Positions 1-8,981 of a DNA stretch of 39,968 nt are shown here, piece after piece. Under the pieces are notes generated by a model. That model saw only the letters and a program-made list of their open reading frames with translations. It had not been told where the DNA came from and ran no database searches. Made by a program: the position numbers and the translations under genes. Source of the DNA: Stercoripulliclostridium_A sp963642145 (lineage in GTDB: Bacteria; Bacillota; Clostridia; Christensenellales; DTU072); NCBI GenBank assembly GCA_963642145.1, contig CAVIFU010000011.1, positions 1-39,968 on the forward strand, in the 5' to 3' direction. The number at the start of each line of letters is the position of its first letter. Within the stretch, counting starts at the first letter, position 1.

Positions 1-32
1 AAATCGGCTCCGTAAAGTCTTACAGAGCCGAA
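1..32. repeat. Dispersed hairpin repeat, left copy
   Basis: This 32-base segment is identical to the reverse complement of 39925-39956. It folds as GGCTC-x-GTAA paired with TTAC-x-GAGCC around a 3-4 base loop. Read on the minus strand it lies about 70 bases past the trkH stop and ends in GATTT, so it could act as a terminator. The repeat may continue to the left of the window. Identity of the two copies is seen directly; the terminator role is inferred. Confidence 0.75.
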
Positions 33-101
33 AAAGTATATATTAGGTTTTTCTATTTAATTATCCTTTACCGTCGCCGCAGGCGATGTATATCATAAAT
101 C

Positions 102-1568
102 TTACGCTTTCCTCCATGCCGGCGGATAGAACAGCAGTAGCATCGGCATAATTTCGAGCCTTCCGATAAGCATATCGAGGCTTAGTATTATCTTAGAGAA
201 GTTGGTTAGGGGGGCGAAGCTGTCAAGCGGTCCGAGCTTGCCGAGTGCGGGACCGACGTTATTTATGCAGGTTGCAACTCCGGTAAAGCCCATCAACAGT
301 CCGTCCGTTCCGCGCAAGAACGGATCTATCATCACGAGGAAGAACGACAGCGTAAACAATATGACAAAGAGCACGAGGTAGGTGTTTACCGAGCGAACCG
401 TTTCCGAATCGAGGGTTTTGCCGTCAAGCTTGACTGATATCACGGAGCGAGGCGAGAACGTCCTGTGGATTTCTTTCAATCCCGACTTAAACATGATTAC
501 CACGCGAGAGACTTTGAGTCCGCCTGCCGTACTGCCGGCAGATCCGCCTATAAACATAAGGAATACGAGTACGGCTTGCGCGAACGCCGGCCACTTGGTA
601 AAGTCCGTCGAACAGAATCCCGTCGTGCTCATGATCGAGGAAGCCTGGAAGGAAGAATACCTCAGCGCTTCGGCAACGCTTGTATAAGTATTATGTATCG
701 AGAGCGAAACGGTTATTGCCGCTACCGCCACGCCGTAGATGATAAACATCGCGCGGAATTCCTCGTTGCGGATAACGTCCTTTACGCGCCCGACAAGCAG
801 CAAGTAGAACAAGTTGAAGTTTATCGAAAACACCATCATAAACACGGTGACGACGATTTCTATATACAAGCTGTTATAGTACGCCATACCGGCGGAGTGG
901 TTGGCAAATCCGCCCGTACCGGCTGTCGCGAAAGCGGTGGTAAACGCGTCGAAAACGGGCATTTTGCCGGCAACGAGCATGCCGACCATGATTAACGTCA
1001 AAACGATATATATAGCATAAAGTATGCGCGCGGTGAAGCGCATTTTGCTGACGAGCTTACCGAATTGCGGTCCGGTCATTTCGGCTTTCAGAAGATGCAC
1101 GATGGAGTTGTTGCTCTTTGGGAGAATCGCAACGACAAAGACCAGGACGCCCATACCGCCTATCCAATGGGTGAAAGAACGCCAAAAGAGCAAACTTTTC
1201 GGGAAAGAATCGATATTTGTAAACGCCGTCGCGCCGGTCGTGGTAAAGCCGGACACTGTCTCGAACAAAGAATCGACGTAGTTCGGTACGTATCCGCTCA
1301 GGGTAAAGGGTATAGCTCCGCATACTGATAAAAGTATCCAGGCAAGCGCCACTACGATGAAACCGCCTCTTACTCGTAGCTCGGTGTTTAGGGGCTTTTT
1401 TATTATGAACGGGATACCCAAAACAAGCAAAATCGCAATTGTTACGCCAAATCCGAGCGGAGTGCCGGACTCCCCGTAAGCAAACGACATGGCAAACGGA
1501 ATCAGCAGTAAACAAGCCGTAGTCAAGGCTATTTGCGCCAAGATGTAAGCGCACATTCTATAATTCAT
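102..1568 (-). CDS. trkH: TrkH/KtrB-family potassium uptake membrane subunit
   Basis: Integral membrane, ion-conducting subunit of a Trk-type K+ uptake system. The 488-residue protein is hydrophobic throughout and shows the four pore-loop regions of the SKT superfamily: FTTTGATAF near residue 109, TAGTGGF near 216, MSTTGF near 313 and INNVGP near 437. Length matches bacterial TrkH (about 480-490). It begins 2 bases after the trkA stop, so the two are transcribed and probably translated together. TrkA is expected to bind its cytosolic face and gate it according to nucleotide state. No signal peptide is needed. The family is firm; TrkH versus KtrB naming is based on length and on the partner being a two-module TrkA. 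Confidence 0.93.
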   Translation of the reverse strand: MNYRMCAYILAQIALTTACLLLIPFAMSFAYGESGTPLGFGVTIAILLVLGIPFIIKKPLNTELRVRGGFIVVALAWILLSVCGAIPFTLSGYVPNYVDSLFETVSGFTTTGATAFTNIDSFPKSLLFWRSFTHWIGGMGVLVFVVAILPKSNNSIVHLLKAEMTGPQFGKLVSKMRFTARILYAIYIVLTLIMVGMLVAGKMPVFDAFTTAFATAGTGGFANHSAGMAYYNSLYIEIVVTVFMMVFSINFNLFYLLLVGRVKDVIRNEEFRAMFIIYGVAVAAITVSLSIHNTYTSVAEALRYSSFQASSIMSTTGFCSTDFTKWPAFAQAVLVFLMFIGGSAGSTAGGLKVSRVVIMFKSGLKEIHRTFSPRSVISVKLDGKTLDSETVRSVNTYLVLFVILFTLSFFLVMIDPFLRGTDGLLMGFTGVATCINNVGPALGKLGPLDSFAPLTNFSKIILSLDMLIGRLEIMPMLLLFYPPAWRKA

Positions 1569-1570
1569 AC

Positions 1571-2920
1571 TTACTCCAGAATATCGTTGAGTTCGCTTAG
1601 GGACTCGTTGGTGGTGATAACTATCAAGCCGTCGTTTATTTCGATGGTATCGTTTCCGCGCGGAGTGATGAAGTTACCGTTCCTGATGATACCGCCGATC
1701 AACGTGTTTTGGGCAAAGCGTATGTCTTTCAGCGGTTTCCCGAGAGCCTTGAAGGTGTTGTGTACGGTAAATTCCAAAGCTTCGGCGCGATCGTTGACGA
1801 TTCTGTACAGCCTGTCCACAGAACCGCCGTGCCGACCGCCGTCCATATTTCTTGCATAGCGGACGATCTCTTCCGCCGTGGAGCTCTTGGTTGAAACAAT
1901 CGAGTCCACACCGCCGGAGGTAAGCATGCCGTAGTAGGTGTTTTTCTCTACCTTGGCTATGACTTTGCCGACGTTCGCGGATGCGATCAGCAAGCTCATA
2001 ATGACGTTTTGTTCGTCCAAACCGCACAAACAAACAACCGCGTCCGCGCTCTTCACGCCTTCGTCTTCGAGCACTTCCCAGTCCGTGCCGTCGCCGAGTA
2101 CGACTTCCGTTTTTCTCAAAGCGTCCGTCAGGCGCGCGCATTTAGCCTCGTCCTTTTCGATTATCTTCACGCGCATATCGAGTTTTTCGAGCTCGGTAGC
2201 CAAAAACGACGCCGTGCGACTACCGCCGATAACCATGACTTTTTTGGAACCTTTGAGGAGTCCCAAAGATGTAAAGAACTTATTCAAAATCTTGTCGGAA
2301 GCCGTTACGTAAATTCTGTCGCCGGCAAGCAATGTGAAGTTGCCGCTCGGGATGAACACGTCGTTTTGTCTCATGACGGCGCAGACCAATACGTCGAGAT
2401 CGAGTTTGGAGTGAAGCTCATGCAAAGCCACGCCGTTTAGCGGTGATTCCGGTTTAATGCGTAGCTCTACGAGATCGACTTTGCCGCCGGCAAACGGTTC
2501 GATTTTGATAGCGGAGGGGAAGCGAAGCAGTCTTGCGATTTCTTTGGCTACTTGGTATTCGGGGCTTACCATCATGTTTATGCCCAGCTCCGCGCTCATG
2601 AAGAGGGTAAAATATTCGGAATTTCTTATACGGGCGATGGTTTCCTTGACGCCCAATTTCTTTGCTACGAGGCAAGAGAGGATGTTCATTTCGTCGTACT
2701 GCGTACAAGCGACCAAAAGATCCGCCGAGCTCACGCCCGCCTCACGCAAAACCTCGTAACTTGCGCCGTTGCCGTATACGCCTTTGACGTCGTAGTCCTC
2801 GACGGTGCGGTTGACGATTGCGGGATCTTTGTCGACGACGACGAGATTGTGACCTTCTTTTGCGAGTTGTTCGGTAATTTCCTCGCCGACGTTTCCTATG
2901 CCGACAACAATTATATTCAT
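1571..2920 (-). CDS. trkA: Trk system potassium transport regulatory subunit TrkA
   Basis: Cytosolic peripheral subunit that gates TrkH on binding NAD(H) or ATP/ADP. The 449 residues contain two tandem RCK modules. The first Rossmann fold opens with GIGNVG at residues 7-12 and an acidic residue ending strand 2 (VVVDKD). The second starts near residue 229 with VMVIGGSRTA and ends its strand with IIEKDE. Each Rossmann unit is followed by a TrkA-C domain (about 140-220 and 370-449). Length equals the usual two-module TrkA (about 450-458). It starts at ATG 2920 behind AAGGAGAC and is the promoter-proximal gene of the trkA-trkH operon. Confidence 0.94.
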   Translation of the reverse strand: MNIIVVGIGNVGEEITEQLAKEGHNLVVVDKDPAIVNRTVEDYDVKGVYGNGASYEVLREAGVSSADLLVACTQYDEMNILSCLVAKKLGVKETIARIRNSEYFTLFMSAELGINMMVSPEYQVAKEIARLLRFPSAIKIEPFAGGKVDLVELRIKPESPLNGVALHELHSKLDLDVLVCAVMRQNDVFIPSGNFTLLAGDRIYVTASDKILNKFFTSLGLLKGSKKVMVIGGSRTASFLATELEKLDMRVKIIEKDEAKCARLTDALRKTEVVLGDGTDWEVLEDEGVKSADAVVCLCGLDEQNVIMSLLIASANVGKVIAKVEKNTYYGMLTSGGVDSIVSTKSSTAEEIVRYARNMDGGRHGGSVDRLYRIVNDRAEALEFTVHNTFKALGKPLKDIRFAQNTLIGGIIRNGNFITPRGNDTIEINDGLIVITTNESLSELNDILE

Positions 2921-2970
2921 ATGTCTCCTTATGTCCTAAGACAAGATTTCCGTCCGAAAATCTCAAGCAT

Positions 2971-2999
2971 ATGATATTACAGCGTTTTACGTTTGTCAA
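2971..2999 (-). promoter_or_regulatory. Sigma-A-like promoter for trkA-trkH
   Basis: On the minus strand TTGACA (2999-2994) is followed after 17 bases by TATCAT (2976-2971), about 45 bases before the trkA start codon. The -35 is perfect and the -10 matches 5 of 6. Confidence 0.75.
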
Positions 3000-3041
3000 G
3001 CGGTAGATAATATTTTGGCTTCGGTGCTTTTTTGTCGATTT

Positions 3042-3070
3042 TTCGCAACAAAACACGCGCGCGATATAAT
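3042..3070 (+). promoter_or_regulatory. Candidate promoter P1 for the aroB run
   Basis: TTCGCA (3042-3047), 17-base spacer, TATAAT (3065-3070). The -10 is perfect and the -35 matches 4 of 6. It would give a leader of about 85 nt before aroB. The divergent trkA promoter lies about 45 bases away. Confidence 0.45.
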
Positions 3071-3105
3071 TAAAGTAAAAAATATACCTTATCTTGCAAA
3101 AAGTC

Positions 3106-3134
3106 TTGATAAATTTTCGATTATAATGTACTAT
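3106..3134 (+). promoter_or_regulatory. Candidate promoter P2 for the aroB run
   Basis: TTGATA (3106-3111), 17-base spacer, TACTAT (3129-3134). It lies closer to aroB than P1 and has the better -35 but a weaker -10. Either or both could serve the long operon starting at 3162. Confidence 0.4.
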
Positions 3135-3161
3135 TATACGTACAACGATTAGGAGTATCGT

Positions 3162-4220
3162 ATGGTCAGTGAATCCGTAGTCAAAATAGGTAGCGGTATA
3201 GGCGCGTACAACGTGCACATCGGGACGGGCATTATCCGCGAGACGGGCTCGTTTTTGCTCGGATCCGTGCCCGACGCCAAACGCGTAGCCGTTTTTACCG
3301 ACGACGTCGTAGACGGCTTGTACGGTGGCGTCGTCACGACGTCGGTCATGGCGCACGGCTATGACGTTTGCAAATTCGTATTCGCGCACGGCGAGGTGAG
3401 CAAATCCGCCGCGACTTATCTCGGCGGACTCAAATTTTTGGCGGAGAACGGCTTCACGCGCACGGACGTCGTTTTGGCTCTCGGCGGCGGCGTGGTAGGC
3501 GATCTTGCCGGCTTTGTCGCGGCGACGTATATGCGCGGCGTTAGGTACGTCCAAGTGCCCACAACTCTGCTTGCCATGTCTGATAGCAGCGTCGGCGGCA
3601 AAACAGCCATCGACCTCGATACATATAAGAATCTCGTAGGCGCGTTTCATCGCCCCTCGGCAGTGATTGCCGACGTGCTTACTCTCGGGACCCTTCCCGA
3701 GGAGCAGTATTTGAGCGGTATGGGTGAGATCATTAAGTACGCCTGTTTGGACGGCGGACGCATTTTGGAGATAACAGAGTACGGCGTCGACAAAAACAAC
3801 ATAACCGAGCTTGTTTCGCTTGCCGTTAGGAGCAAAGCGCGAATAGTCGAGGCGGATGAATTCGAGTCCGGCGCGCGCAGACTTCTTAACTTAGGGCACA
3901 CGGTAGGGCACGCGGTGGAAACGCTGTCGGGTTACGGCGTTCCGCACGGCATAGCCGTAGTCAAAGGGCTATACGCCGTTGCCAAGGCGTGCGCGCGCAG
4001 AGGCGAGCTTAGTCGCGAGGACTTCGATAGGCTCGGCGCCGTAATATCCCGATACGGCATAGATACCTCCATACCTTATTCGTCGGAGCAAATTGCCGAG
4101 TGCGTGGCTCATGACAAAAAGGCGGACGGCGACAGCATAAGAATAGTGGTTATGCGCGGATTCGGCAATTGCGCCGTGCAAAAAATCGCGCTGAGCGACA
4201 TAAAGGAGTATATCACATGA
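3162..4220 (+). CDS. aroB: 3-dehydroquinate synthase
   Basis: Second enzyme of the shikimate pathway: converts DAHP to 3-dehydroquinate using NAD+ and a divalent metal in the cytosol. The 352-residue protein carries the nucleotide-binding run LALGGGVVGDLAGF, the DSSVGGKTAIDL motif near residue 144, and metal ligands in GEIIKYA, LNLGHTVGHAVE and PHGIAV. Length is normal (about 340-370). The start at ATG 3162 has TAGGAG 7 bases upstream. The stop overlaps the aroQ start (ATGA), so the first two pathway steps after DAHP are translationally coupled. The other shikimate genes are not in the window. Confidence 0.95.
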   Translation: MVSESVVKIGSGIGAYNVHIGTGIIRETGSFLLGSVPDAKRVAVFTDDVVDGLYGGVVTTSVMAHGYDVCKFVFAHGEVSKSAATYLGGLKFLAENGFTRTDVVLALGGGVVGDLAGFVAATYMRGVRYVQVPTTLLAMSDSSVGGKTAIDLDTYKNLVGAFHRPSAVIADVLTLGTLPEEQYLSGMGEIIKYACLDGGRILEITEYGVDKNNITELVSLAVRSKARIVEADEFESGARRLLNLGHTVGHAVETLSGYGVPHGIAVVKGLYAVAKACARRGELSREDFDRLGAVISRYGIDTSIPYSSEQIAECVAHDKKADGDSIRIVVMRGFGNCAVQKIALSDIKEYIT

Positions 4221-4654
4221 ACGTACTTGTAATCAACGGACCAAACCTTAATATGCTGGGCGTCAGAGAGCCGGCGCTATACGGGAATAAGTCGTACTCG
4301 GATCTTGTCGAGTACATAGAATCCGTGGCAAAGGAGCTCGATATCGGCGTTACGGTAACCCAAAGTAACCACGAAGGCGCAATTGTAGACGTTATACAAT
4401 CGGCGTACGGCGAGTACGACGGCATAGTGATAAACGCGGGCGCCTACACTCACACGAGCGTAGCGATACTTGACGCGTTGAAGGCTGTCGGCATCCCGAC
4501 GGCGGAGGTTCACTTGACGGACATCAACCAAAGGGAGGATTTTCGCAAGGTGAGTTACGTCGGTTTGTATGCAGAGAAGCGCATCATGGGCGCAGGCTTT
4601 TCTGGCTACAAGCAAGCGCTCGAATACTTAAAGGAGAAGCACAATGAAGGGTAA
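4217..4654 (+). CDS. aroQ: Type II 3-dehydroquinate dehydratase
   Basis: Dehydrates 3-dehydroquinate to 3-dehydroshikimate; type II enzymes are small dodecamers. The 145-residue protein begins MNVLVINGPNLNMLG, the family hallmark, and has the catalytic Tyr region ALYGNKSY, the SNHEG motif, the INAGAYTHTS segment with its catalytic His, and the substrate-binding EVHLTDINQRE. The ATG at 4217 overlaps the aroB stop and is preceded by AAGGAG. An in-frame upstream start inside aroB exists but would add 16 residues unlike the family, so 4217 is preferred. It overlaps the next gene by 11 bases. Confidence 0.95.
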   Translation: MNVLVINGPNLNMLGVREPALYGNKSYSDLVEYIESVAKELDIGVTVTQSNHEGAIVDVIQSAYGEYDGIVINAGAYTHTSVAILDALKAVGIPTAEVHLTDINQREDFRKVSYVGLYAEKRIMGAGFSGYKQALEYLKEKHNEG

Positions 4655-5615
4655 CGACCAAAAGATGAAGCCGTTCATCATCTACGACATTTTGCAACGG
4701 GAAACGGACTCCGATCATCCCATGACCACGCGCAAACTTATCGAGAGGCTGGAAGCCAAGGGCATATGCAGCGAGCGCAAATCGATATACGAGGACATCA
4801 AAGTTCTCAATAAATTCGGTTACGAGGTGCTTACCGCGCGTGGCAAGAGCAACATGTATTACGTCAAAAATCGTCGATTCGAAACGGCGGAAATCAAAAT
4901 TCTCATGGACGCGGTACGCGGAGCCGGGTTTATCACGCCCGTCAAGACGGAGATACTCGTAGACAAAATCGCTTCCCTTGCCGGCGAGCATCGGGCGGAA
5001 ACGCTCAAAAGCGACGTCGCTTGCATAGCTGCCGTCAAACATACCAACGAGGCTGTTTTCGACTCGGTGGACGTCATCGGCAACTGCATAGTAGGCAATA
5101 AGCAATGCAGTTTTACCTATTTCGATTTCAATTGCGAAGGCGAGCGCGTTTATCGCAAGGAAGGCGCGCGTTACGTCGTCAATCCCGTTGCGCTTGTGTT
5201 CAACGAGGACAACTATTACCTCATAGCGTACAGCGACAAGTATTCCGACGTAGCCACTTATCGCGTGGATCGCATGGACGAAGTGCGCGCCGAGGGCAAC
5301 GCCAAAAAGGAGGCGCGTTGGCTTAGGAATTACGATTTCGCGAGGTACCGCAAGCAGGCGTTCTCCATGTTTAGCGGCACGCTGACGGAAGTCACTCTCG
5401 AATGCGACAAGTCCATGACCGACGTCGTAACCGATAAATTCGGTGAAGATGTGGAAATGATTGAGGCGGACGGCAAATTCAAAGTCAAAGTAAGGGTGCA
5501 GGTGAGCCCGACGTTCTTCGGCTGGTGCGCAACTTCCGGCGGTAAGATAAAGATTAAATTCCCCGCCAAAGTCCGCGATCTGTACCGCGAGCACCTCAAT
5601 AAGTGTTTGGAGTAA
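4644..5615 (+). CDS. WYL-domain transcriptional regulator
   Basis: A 323-residue predicted DNA-binding regulator. Residues 8-75 form a winged helix-turn-helix of the DeoR/HTH_11 kind (TTRKLIERLEAKGICSERKSIYEDIKVL). Residues about 140-215 form the WYL domain (VVNPVALVFNEDNYYLIAYS, ATYRVDRMDEV), thought to bind ligands or nucleic acid, followed by a C-terminal WCX-like extension. It starts inside the end of aroQ and is probably coupled to it; a second ATG at 4665 is possible. Its target is unknown. WYL proteins often autoregulate or control neighbouring operons, so the aro genes or the exporter downstream are candidates by inference only. Confidence 0.88.
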   Translation: MKGNDQKMKPFIIYDILQRETDSDHPMTTRKLIERLEAKGICSERKSIYEDIKVLNKFGYEVLTARGKSNMYYVKNRRFETAEIKILMDAVRGAGFITPVKTEILVDKIASLAGEHRAETLKSDVACIAAVKHTNEAVFDSVDVIGNCIVGNKQCSFTYFDFNCEGERVYRKEGARYVVNPVALVFNEDNYYLIAYSDKYSDVATYRVDRMDEVRAEGNAKKEARWLRNYDFARYRKQAFSMFSGTLTEVTLECDKSMTDVVTDKFGEDVEMIEADGKFKVKVRVQVSPTFFGWCATSGGKIKIKFPAKVRDLYREHLNKCLE

Positions 5616-5617
5616 GT

Positions 5618-6106
5618 ATGAAGATATTGTTTGTGTGCAGTACGAATATATGCCGTAGCCCTTATTGTGAGATGTATTTCCGTAGGCTGATGCGCGACAA
5701 TCCCGAGTTCGCGCGCGTAGTCACGGATGTCAAAAGCGCGGCGGTAATCAATTTCGGCAAAAAGTTGGACGATAAGGCGTACGCTTGTATGAAAGAGGAA
5801 GGCTTCCCCGAGGAATGGCTCGACGCCCACGTATCCAAGCACATATGGTTCAACAAGCAGCTGTTCAGGGACGCCGACGTTATCGTAGGGATGACGCGCA
5901 TACACGGAGCCTTGTTGCCGCGCGCTTTCCGCCGTAAGTACGTCAATCTTTCGGAGGCGGCGGACGGCGTATACAAGCCGATACCGGACCCGTTCCTTGC
6001 CAAATCGCAAGAGGAGTACAACAACGCCATGCACGTAATCGCGGGGTACTTGGACAGGTACGCCGCCAAGCTTATCGAGGGCGCGAAAAATAAACAAAGC
6101 AGGTAA
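5618..6106 (+). CDS. Low-molecular-weight protein tyrosine phosphatase family
   Basis: Predicted cytosolic phosphatase of the LMW-PTP fold, which hydrolyses phosphotyrosine (or phosphoarginine in some Bacillota). The 162-residue protein has the P-loop C-x5-R-S at the N-terminus (Cys7, Arg13 in VCSTNICRS) and the general-acid loop DPF at Asp124. Length is typical. ATG 5618 is chosen because it places the P-loop at the usual position; an upstream GTG at 5603 lies inside the preceding gene. It sits 2 bases after the WYL regulator stop. No tyrosine or arginine kinase is encoded nearby, so the substrate cannot be told. Confidence 0.9.
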   Translation: MKILFVCSTNICRSPYCEMYFRRLMRDNPEFARVVTDVKSAAVINFGKKLDDKAYACMKEEGFPEEWLDAHVSKHIWFNKQLFRDADVIVGMTRIHGALLPRAFRRKYVNLSEAADGVYKPIPDPFLAKSQEEYNNAMHVIAGYLDRYAAKLIEGAKNKQSR

Positions 6107-6109
6107 ACC

Positions 6110-6769
6110 ATGCAGGAAGAAAAATATACGTTTTCTATACAAGAAACGCCCGAGGAGGGCGCCGAAAAGACAATATCGTATGCGGTGGAGAAAGAATCGA
6201 GTAGCACCGCAAGCGACGGTTGCGTAGCTACGCAAGGTGAACAAAAAACCGTGCAAGAGGCACCCGAAACCGCGCAAAAGGGAACCGATACTTGTGAATC
6301 CGCGGAGAATTACCCCGAGGGCTACGACAAGAACGCGCCGGAAATATCCGCTACCGCCAAGACGCGCGGATTTACCAAGGAATACGTCCTTATCGCGTTG
6401 TCGCTGGCAATCTGTCCTGCCGGAATATGCTTGGGACTCAAATTCACCGGGTACAAATACGTGTGCTTCATCATTGCCGCCATGGGCGTACTTACCGCGT
6501 ACGCGCTCGTCAGGCACATAATCATTTGCCGCAAGGTAAACGCGTTGCTTTCGGCAGGCAAATGCAGTACCGTTACCGGACTCATGAAGGAGTTGAAACT
6601 CAAAAAGAAGCCCGATTTTGTCCGTACTCTCGGCGGAATGGTCCGCGAGGGACACTTGACGGGTTACAAGATAGCCGGAGAGGAATTGATTATCAAGGTC
6701 GATGTCGATAGTCTCCCCGAGGAAACGCACAAATCATGGAAAGAAACCTTATTCAAAAAAAAGAAGTGA
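6110..6769 (+). CDS. Hypothetical two-TM membrane protein
   Basis: I do not recognise a family. The 219-residue protein has an acidic, low-complexity N-terminal third (residues 1-85, rich in E, T, S, A), then two hydrophobic helices at about 90-108 and 114-132, then a basic C-terminal domain of about 85 residues (KELKLKKKPDFVRTLGGMVREGHLTGYKIAGEELIIKV) ending in a lysine tail. The C-terminal part has the look of a small winged-helix or PCI-like fold but that is a guess. It starts 3 bases after the phosphatase gene and precedes the exporter genes, so it may be an accessory of the exporter. Confidence 0.75.
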   Translation: MQEEKYTFSIQETPEEGAEKTISYAVEKESSSTASDGCVATQGEQKTVQEAPETAQKGTDTCESAENYPEGYDKNAPEISATAKTRGFTKEYVLIALSLAICPAGICLGLKFTGYKYVCFIIAAMGVLTAYALVRHIIICRKVNALLSAGKCSTVTGLMKELKLKKKPDFVRTLGGMVREGHLTGYKIAGEELIIKVDVDSLPEETHKSWKETLFKKKK

Positions 6770-6778
6770 GGATGTAGT

Positions 6779-8200
6779 ATGGCAAACAAAAAGTTTTGGA
6801 CAAAGAAGAACATCATCATCGTATCCGTAGTAGCGGCAGTGCTTATAGCCGGCATCGTGACGGCGGCGGTATTGCTGTCGCGTCGCAGTAACAGCGTCAA
6901 GACGGCTGAAGCCACGGTTGCGCGCGGTTCGCTGTCTGCGAGTATCAACGCAAGCGGCACGGTCATAGAGGCGGGCATTTCGGGCTCGATACCGTTTTAC
7001 GCCTGTCTGAACGATATTACCGATCTCGACTCGATCAACGAGTTGGAAAACGATTTCAATTGGAGCGACATACTCTTCAACACTCATACCCCGGTTGTCT
7101 ACAAAGTGGTGTGGGTCAACGAGAAATTACTCAACCGCAAGATAACGTATAACACGAAGAGCGAACCGACAGACGTGTTCAGCGCCGAGCCGTACTACAT
7201 AGACTACGAGGCGGTCGAGCGTGACAGAAAAGAAGCGATAGAAGACGGCAGAATCCCGGGCGACACCACCGTGACGGACTTTTTGCTCAAAGCCATACTC
7301 GGCAAGAAGGATAGTTTATCCGATCTTCCCACCGAATACATTAAGCCGTCCACAAATGCGGATGAGCGCGTTACCGTTTCCACGCAATACGCAATCGACA
7401 TTATCAACGCCAAGGTCATACCGGAAGAAACCGGCGTTGTGGAGTTCTCGTTTTCGAACTTCAAGTTGTCCGAGGGGCAAAACCTGATGTTGGACACCGC
7501 GGTATTCAAGATAGCCGTTACCCAGCTTTACACCTCGTTTACCGTAACGGAATACGACGTCGTAAGCATAGTCAAACGCCTTAATTCCGGAGAGAAAATG
7601 TACGCCGGCGTCACCATCAACGCGCTTAACGGTCAAAAGGTCGTTGCCGATATCCAAGAGGTAATCAAAGGCTCTTACAGCGCGGGCGTTGCGTATTATG
7701 CGGTAAGGGCAAAGGTTATTTTCGGCACGAAAGCCGTCCTCGACCTTACGGACGAAAACAATTTGGATTCCTCTGCCGCGCAACGCGCCGTCAAAAAGGG
7801 ACTGACGGAGCTTGAATATTCCGACTACACATACTACGATCCCGATCTTACGCCGGCGGTAGTGGAGTCGCTCGGTTTGGATATTACGGAATGGGTAGAG
7901 CGCGACGAAGTGCTTGTCAATTACTCCGTTTCCGTCAGCGTGCAAAAAGAAGCCGTCATAGACAAACTGATAGTACCCACCAAGTGCATTTATTACGACG
8001 ACGCCAAAAAGCCTTACGTAATAGTCACCGGGGAGAAGAAAGACTACCGCGTATACGTCAAGATATTGCTGTCCACGGGTTCGGAGGCGAGCGTGGAAGT
8101 CAAAGAAGGCACAGACAACGCGCAAGGCGTTACTTTGGAAGAAGGCGACAAAATCTTATATCAGGCAGACAGCTCACTCATAAGCAGCATACTCGGATAA
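6779..8200 (+). CDS. MacA-like periplasmic-adaptor-type protein, divergent
   Basis: A 473-residue protein with a single N-terminal membrane anchor (about residues 12-33) and an extracytoplasmic remainder. The start of the ectodomain (AEATVARGSLSASINASGTV) and the end (VIDKLIVPTKCIYYDDAKKPYVIVTG, then VYVKILLSTGSEASVEVKEG) match the membrane-proximal beta-barrel parts of HlyD/MacA adaptors. The middle 300 residues do not show the usual coiled coil with flanking lipoyl half-motifs and look replaced by a different alpha/beta domain. The next two genes encode a MacB-type ATPase and permease, so it is probably the adaptor or ligand-binding partner of that transporter. Substrate unknown. Confidence 0.75.
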   Translation: MANKKFWTKKNIIIVSVVAAVLIAGIVTAAVLLSRRSNSVKTAEATVARGSLSASINASGTVIEAGISGSIPFYACLNDITDLDSINELENDFNWSDILFNTHTPVVYKVVWVNEKLLNRKITYNTKSEPTDVFSAEPYYIDYEAVERDRKEAIEDGRIPGDTTVTDFLLKAILGKKDSLSDLPTEYIKPSTNADERVTVSTQYAIDIINAKVIPEETGVVEFSFSNFKLSEGQNLMLDTAVFKIAVTQLYTSFTVTEYDVVSIVKRLNSGEKMYAGVTINALNGQKVVADIQEVIKGSYSAGVAYYAVRAKVIFGTKAVLDLTDENNLDSSAAQRAVKKGLTELEYSDYTYYDPDLTPAVVESLGLDITEWVERDEVLVNYSVSVSVQKEAVIDKLIVPTKCIYYDDAKKPYVIVTGEKKDYRVYVKILLSTGSEASVEVKEGTDNAQGVTLEEGDKILYQADSSLISSILG

Positions 8201-8201
8201 T

Positions 8202-8981
8202 ATGACAAATTACGGCAAACCATTACTTGTAATGGAAAAAATCAATAAGAGTTACGATATGGGCGGTACGCCACTACAAGTCCTCTTCGATATCGACTTC
8301 AAGGTATATCAAGGGGAATTCGTATCCATACTCGGACCGTCCGGATCGGGCAAGAGCACGCTTATGAACATTATAGGTTGCCTCGACGTGGCGGACTCCG
8401 GCAAATACGTGCTGAACGGCAGAGATATCGAGAAACTGAAAGACAACGCGCTTGCCACGGTGCGCAACAAGGAGATAGGATTCGTCTTCCAGCAATTCCA
8501 GCTGTTGCCCAAGATGACCGCTCTCGATAACGTCATACTTCCCATGGTATACGGACGCGTTTCGAGCAAGGAGCGCAAACGTCGCGCCATAGGCATGCTG
8601 TGCAAGGTAGGACTCGGGGACAAAATAGCCAACCGTCCAAAACAGCTTTCGGGCGGACAGCAACAGCGCGTAGCTATAGCGCGCGCAATCGTCACCAACC
8701 CGTCCATCATCCTTGCCGACGAGCCGACGGGCGCCCTCGATCAAGCCACGGGCGCGCAAATCATGGAGCTGTTCAAACAGCTTAACCAAGAGGGCAAAAC
8801 GATCATCATGATAACCCACGACCCGAAGATCGCCAAGCAGGCGCAACGCATAGTGCACATACTCGACGGCAGAATCTATACGCAGGAAGAGTACATGCGC
8901 ACTTTTGACGAAGACGGCGTCAGATGGGAGGATAAACCCACTCTCAGAGAACGTAGGAGAAGGAGGCTCGAAAATGTTTAG
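8202..8981 (+). CDS. ABC transporter ATP-binding protein, MacB/LolD type
   Basis: Cytoplasmic ATPase of a type VII (MacB-like) ABC system. In the 259-residue protein Walker A is GPSGSGKST (45-53), the signature LSGGQQQR (149-156), Walker B ILADEP (170-175), and the switch His is in MITHD (about 207). Length and the sequence around the Q-loop (FVFQQFQLLPKMTALDN) match the MacB/LolD/FtsE group. It begins 1 base after the adaptor gene and overlaps the permease gene by 8 bases. A short C-terminal extension rich in Arg is present. Such systems use ATP for mechanotransmission, exporting peptides, antibiotics or signals; the cargo here is not evident. Confidence 0.93.
   Translation: MTNYGKPLLVMEKINKSYDMGGTPLQVLFDIDFKVYQGEFVSILGPSGSGKSTLMNIIGCLDVADSGKYVLNGRDIEKLKDNALATVRNKEIGFVFQQFQLLPKMTALDNVILPMVYGRVSSKERKRRAIGMLCKVGLGDKIANRPKQLSGGQQQRVAIARAIVTNPSIILADEPTGALDQATGAQIMELFKQLNQEGKTIIMITHDPKIAKQAQRIVHILDGRIYTQEEYMRTFDEDGVRWEDKPTLRERRRRRLENV

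Noticed and set aside
2742..3650. 302-codon minus-strand frame crossing the trkA-aroB divergent promoter region
   Set aside because: It would run through two promoters and overlap both trkA and aroB, which are secure.
5330..6730. 466-codon open frame on the minus strand
   Set aside because: Antisense to four tightly packed genes with clear families and start signals; composition is rich in Arg, Val and Tyr, as expected of a shadow frame.
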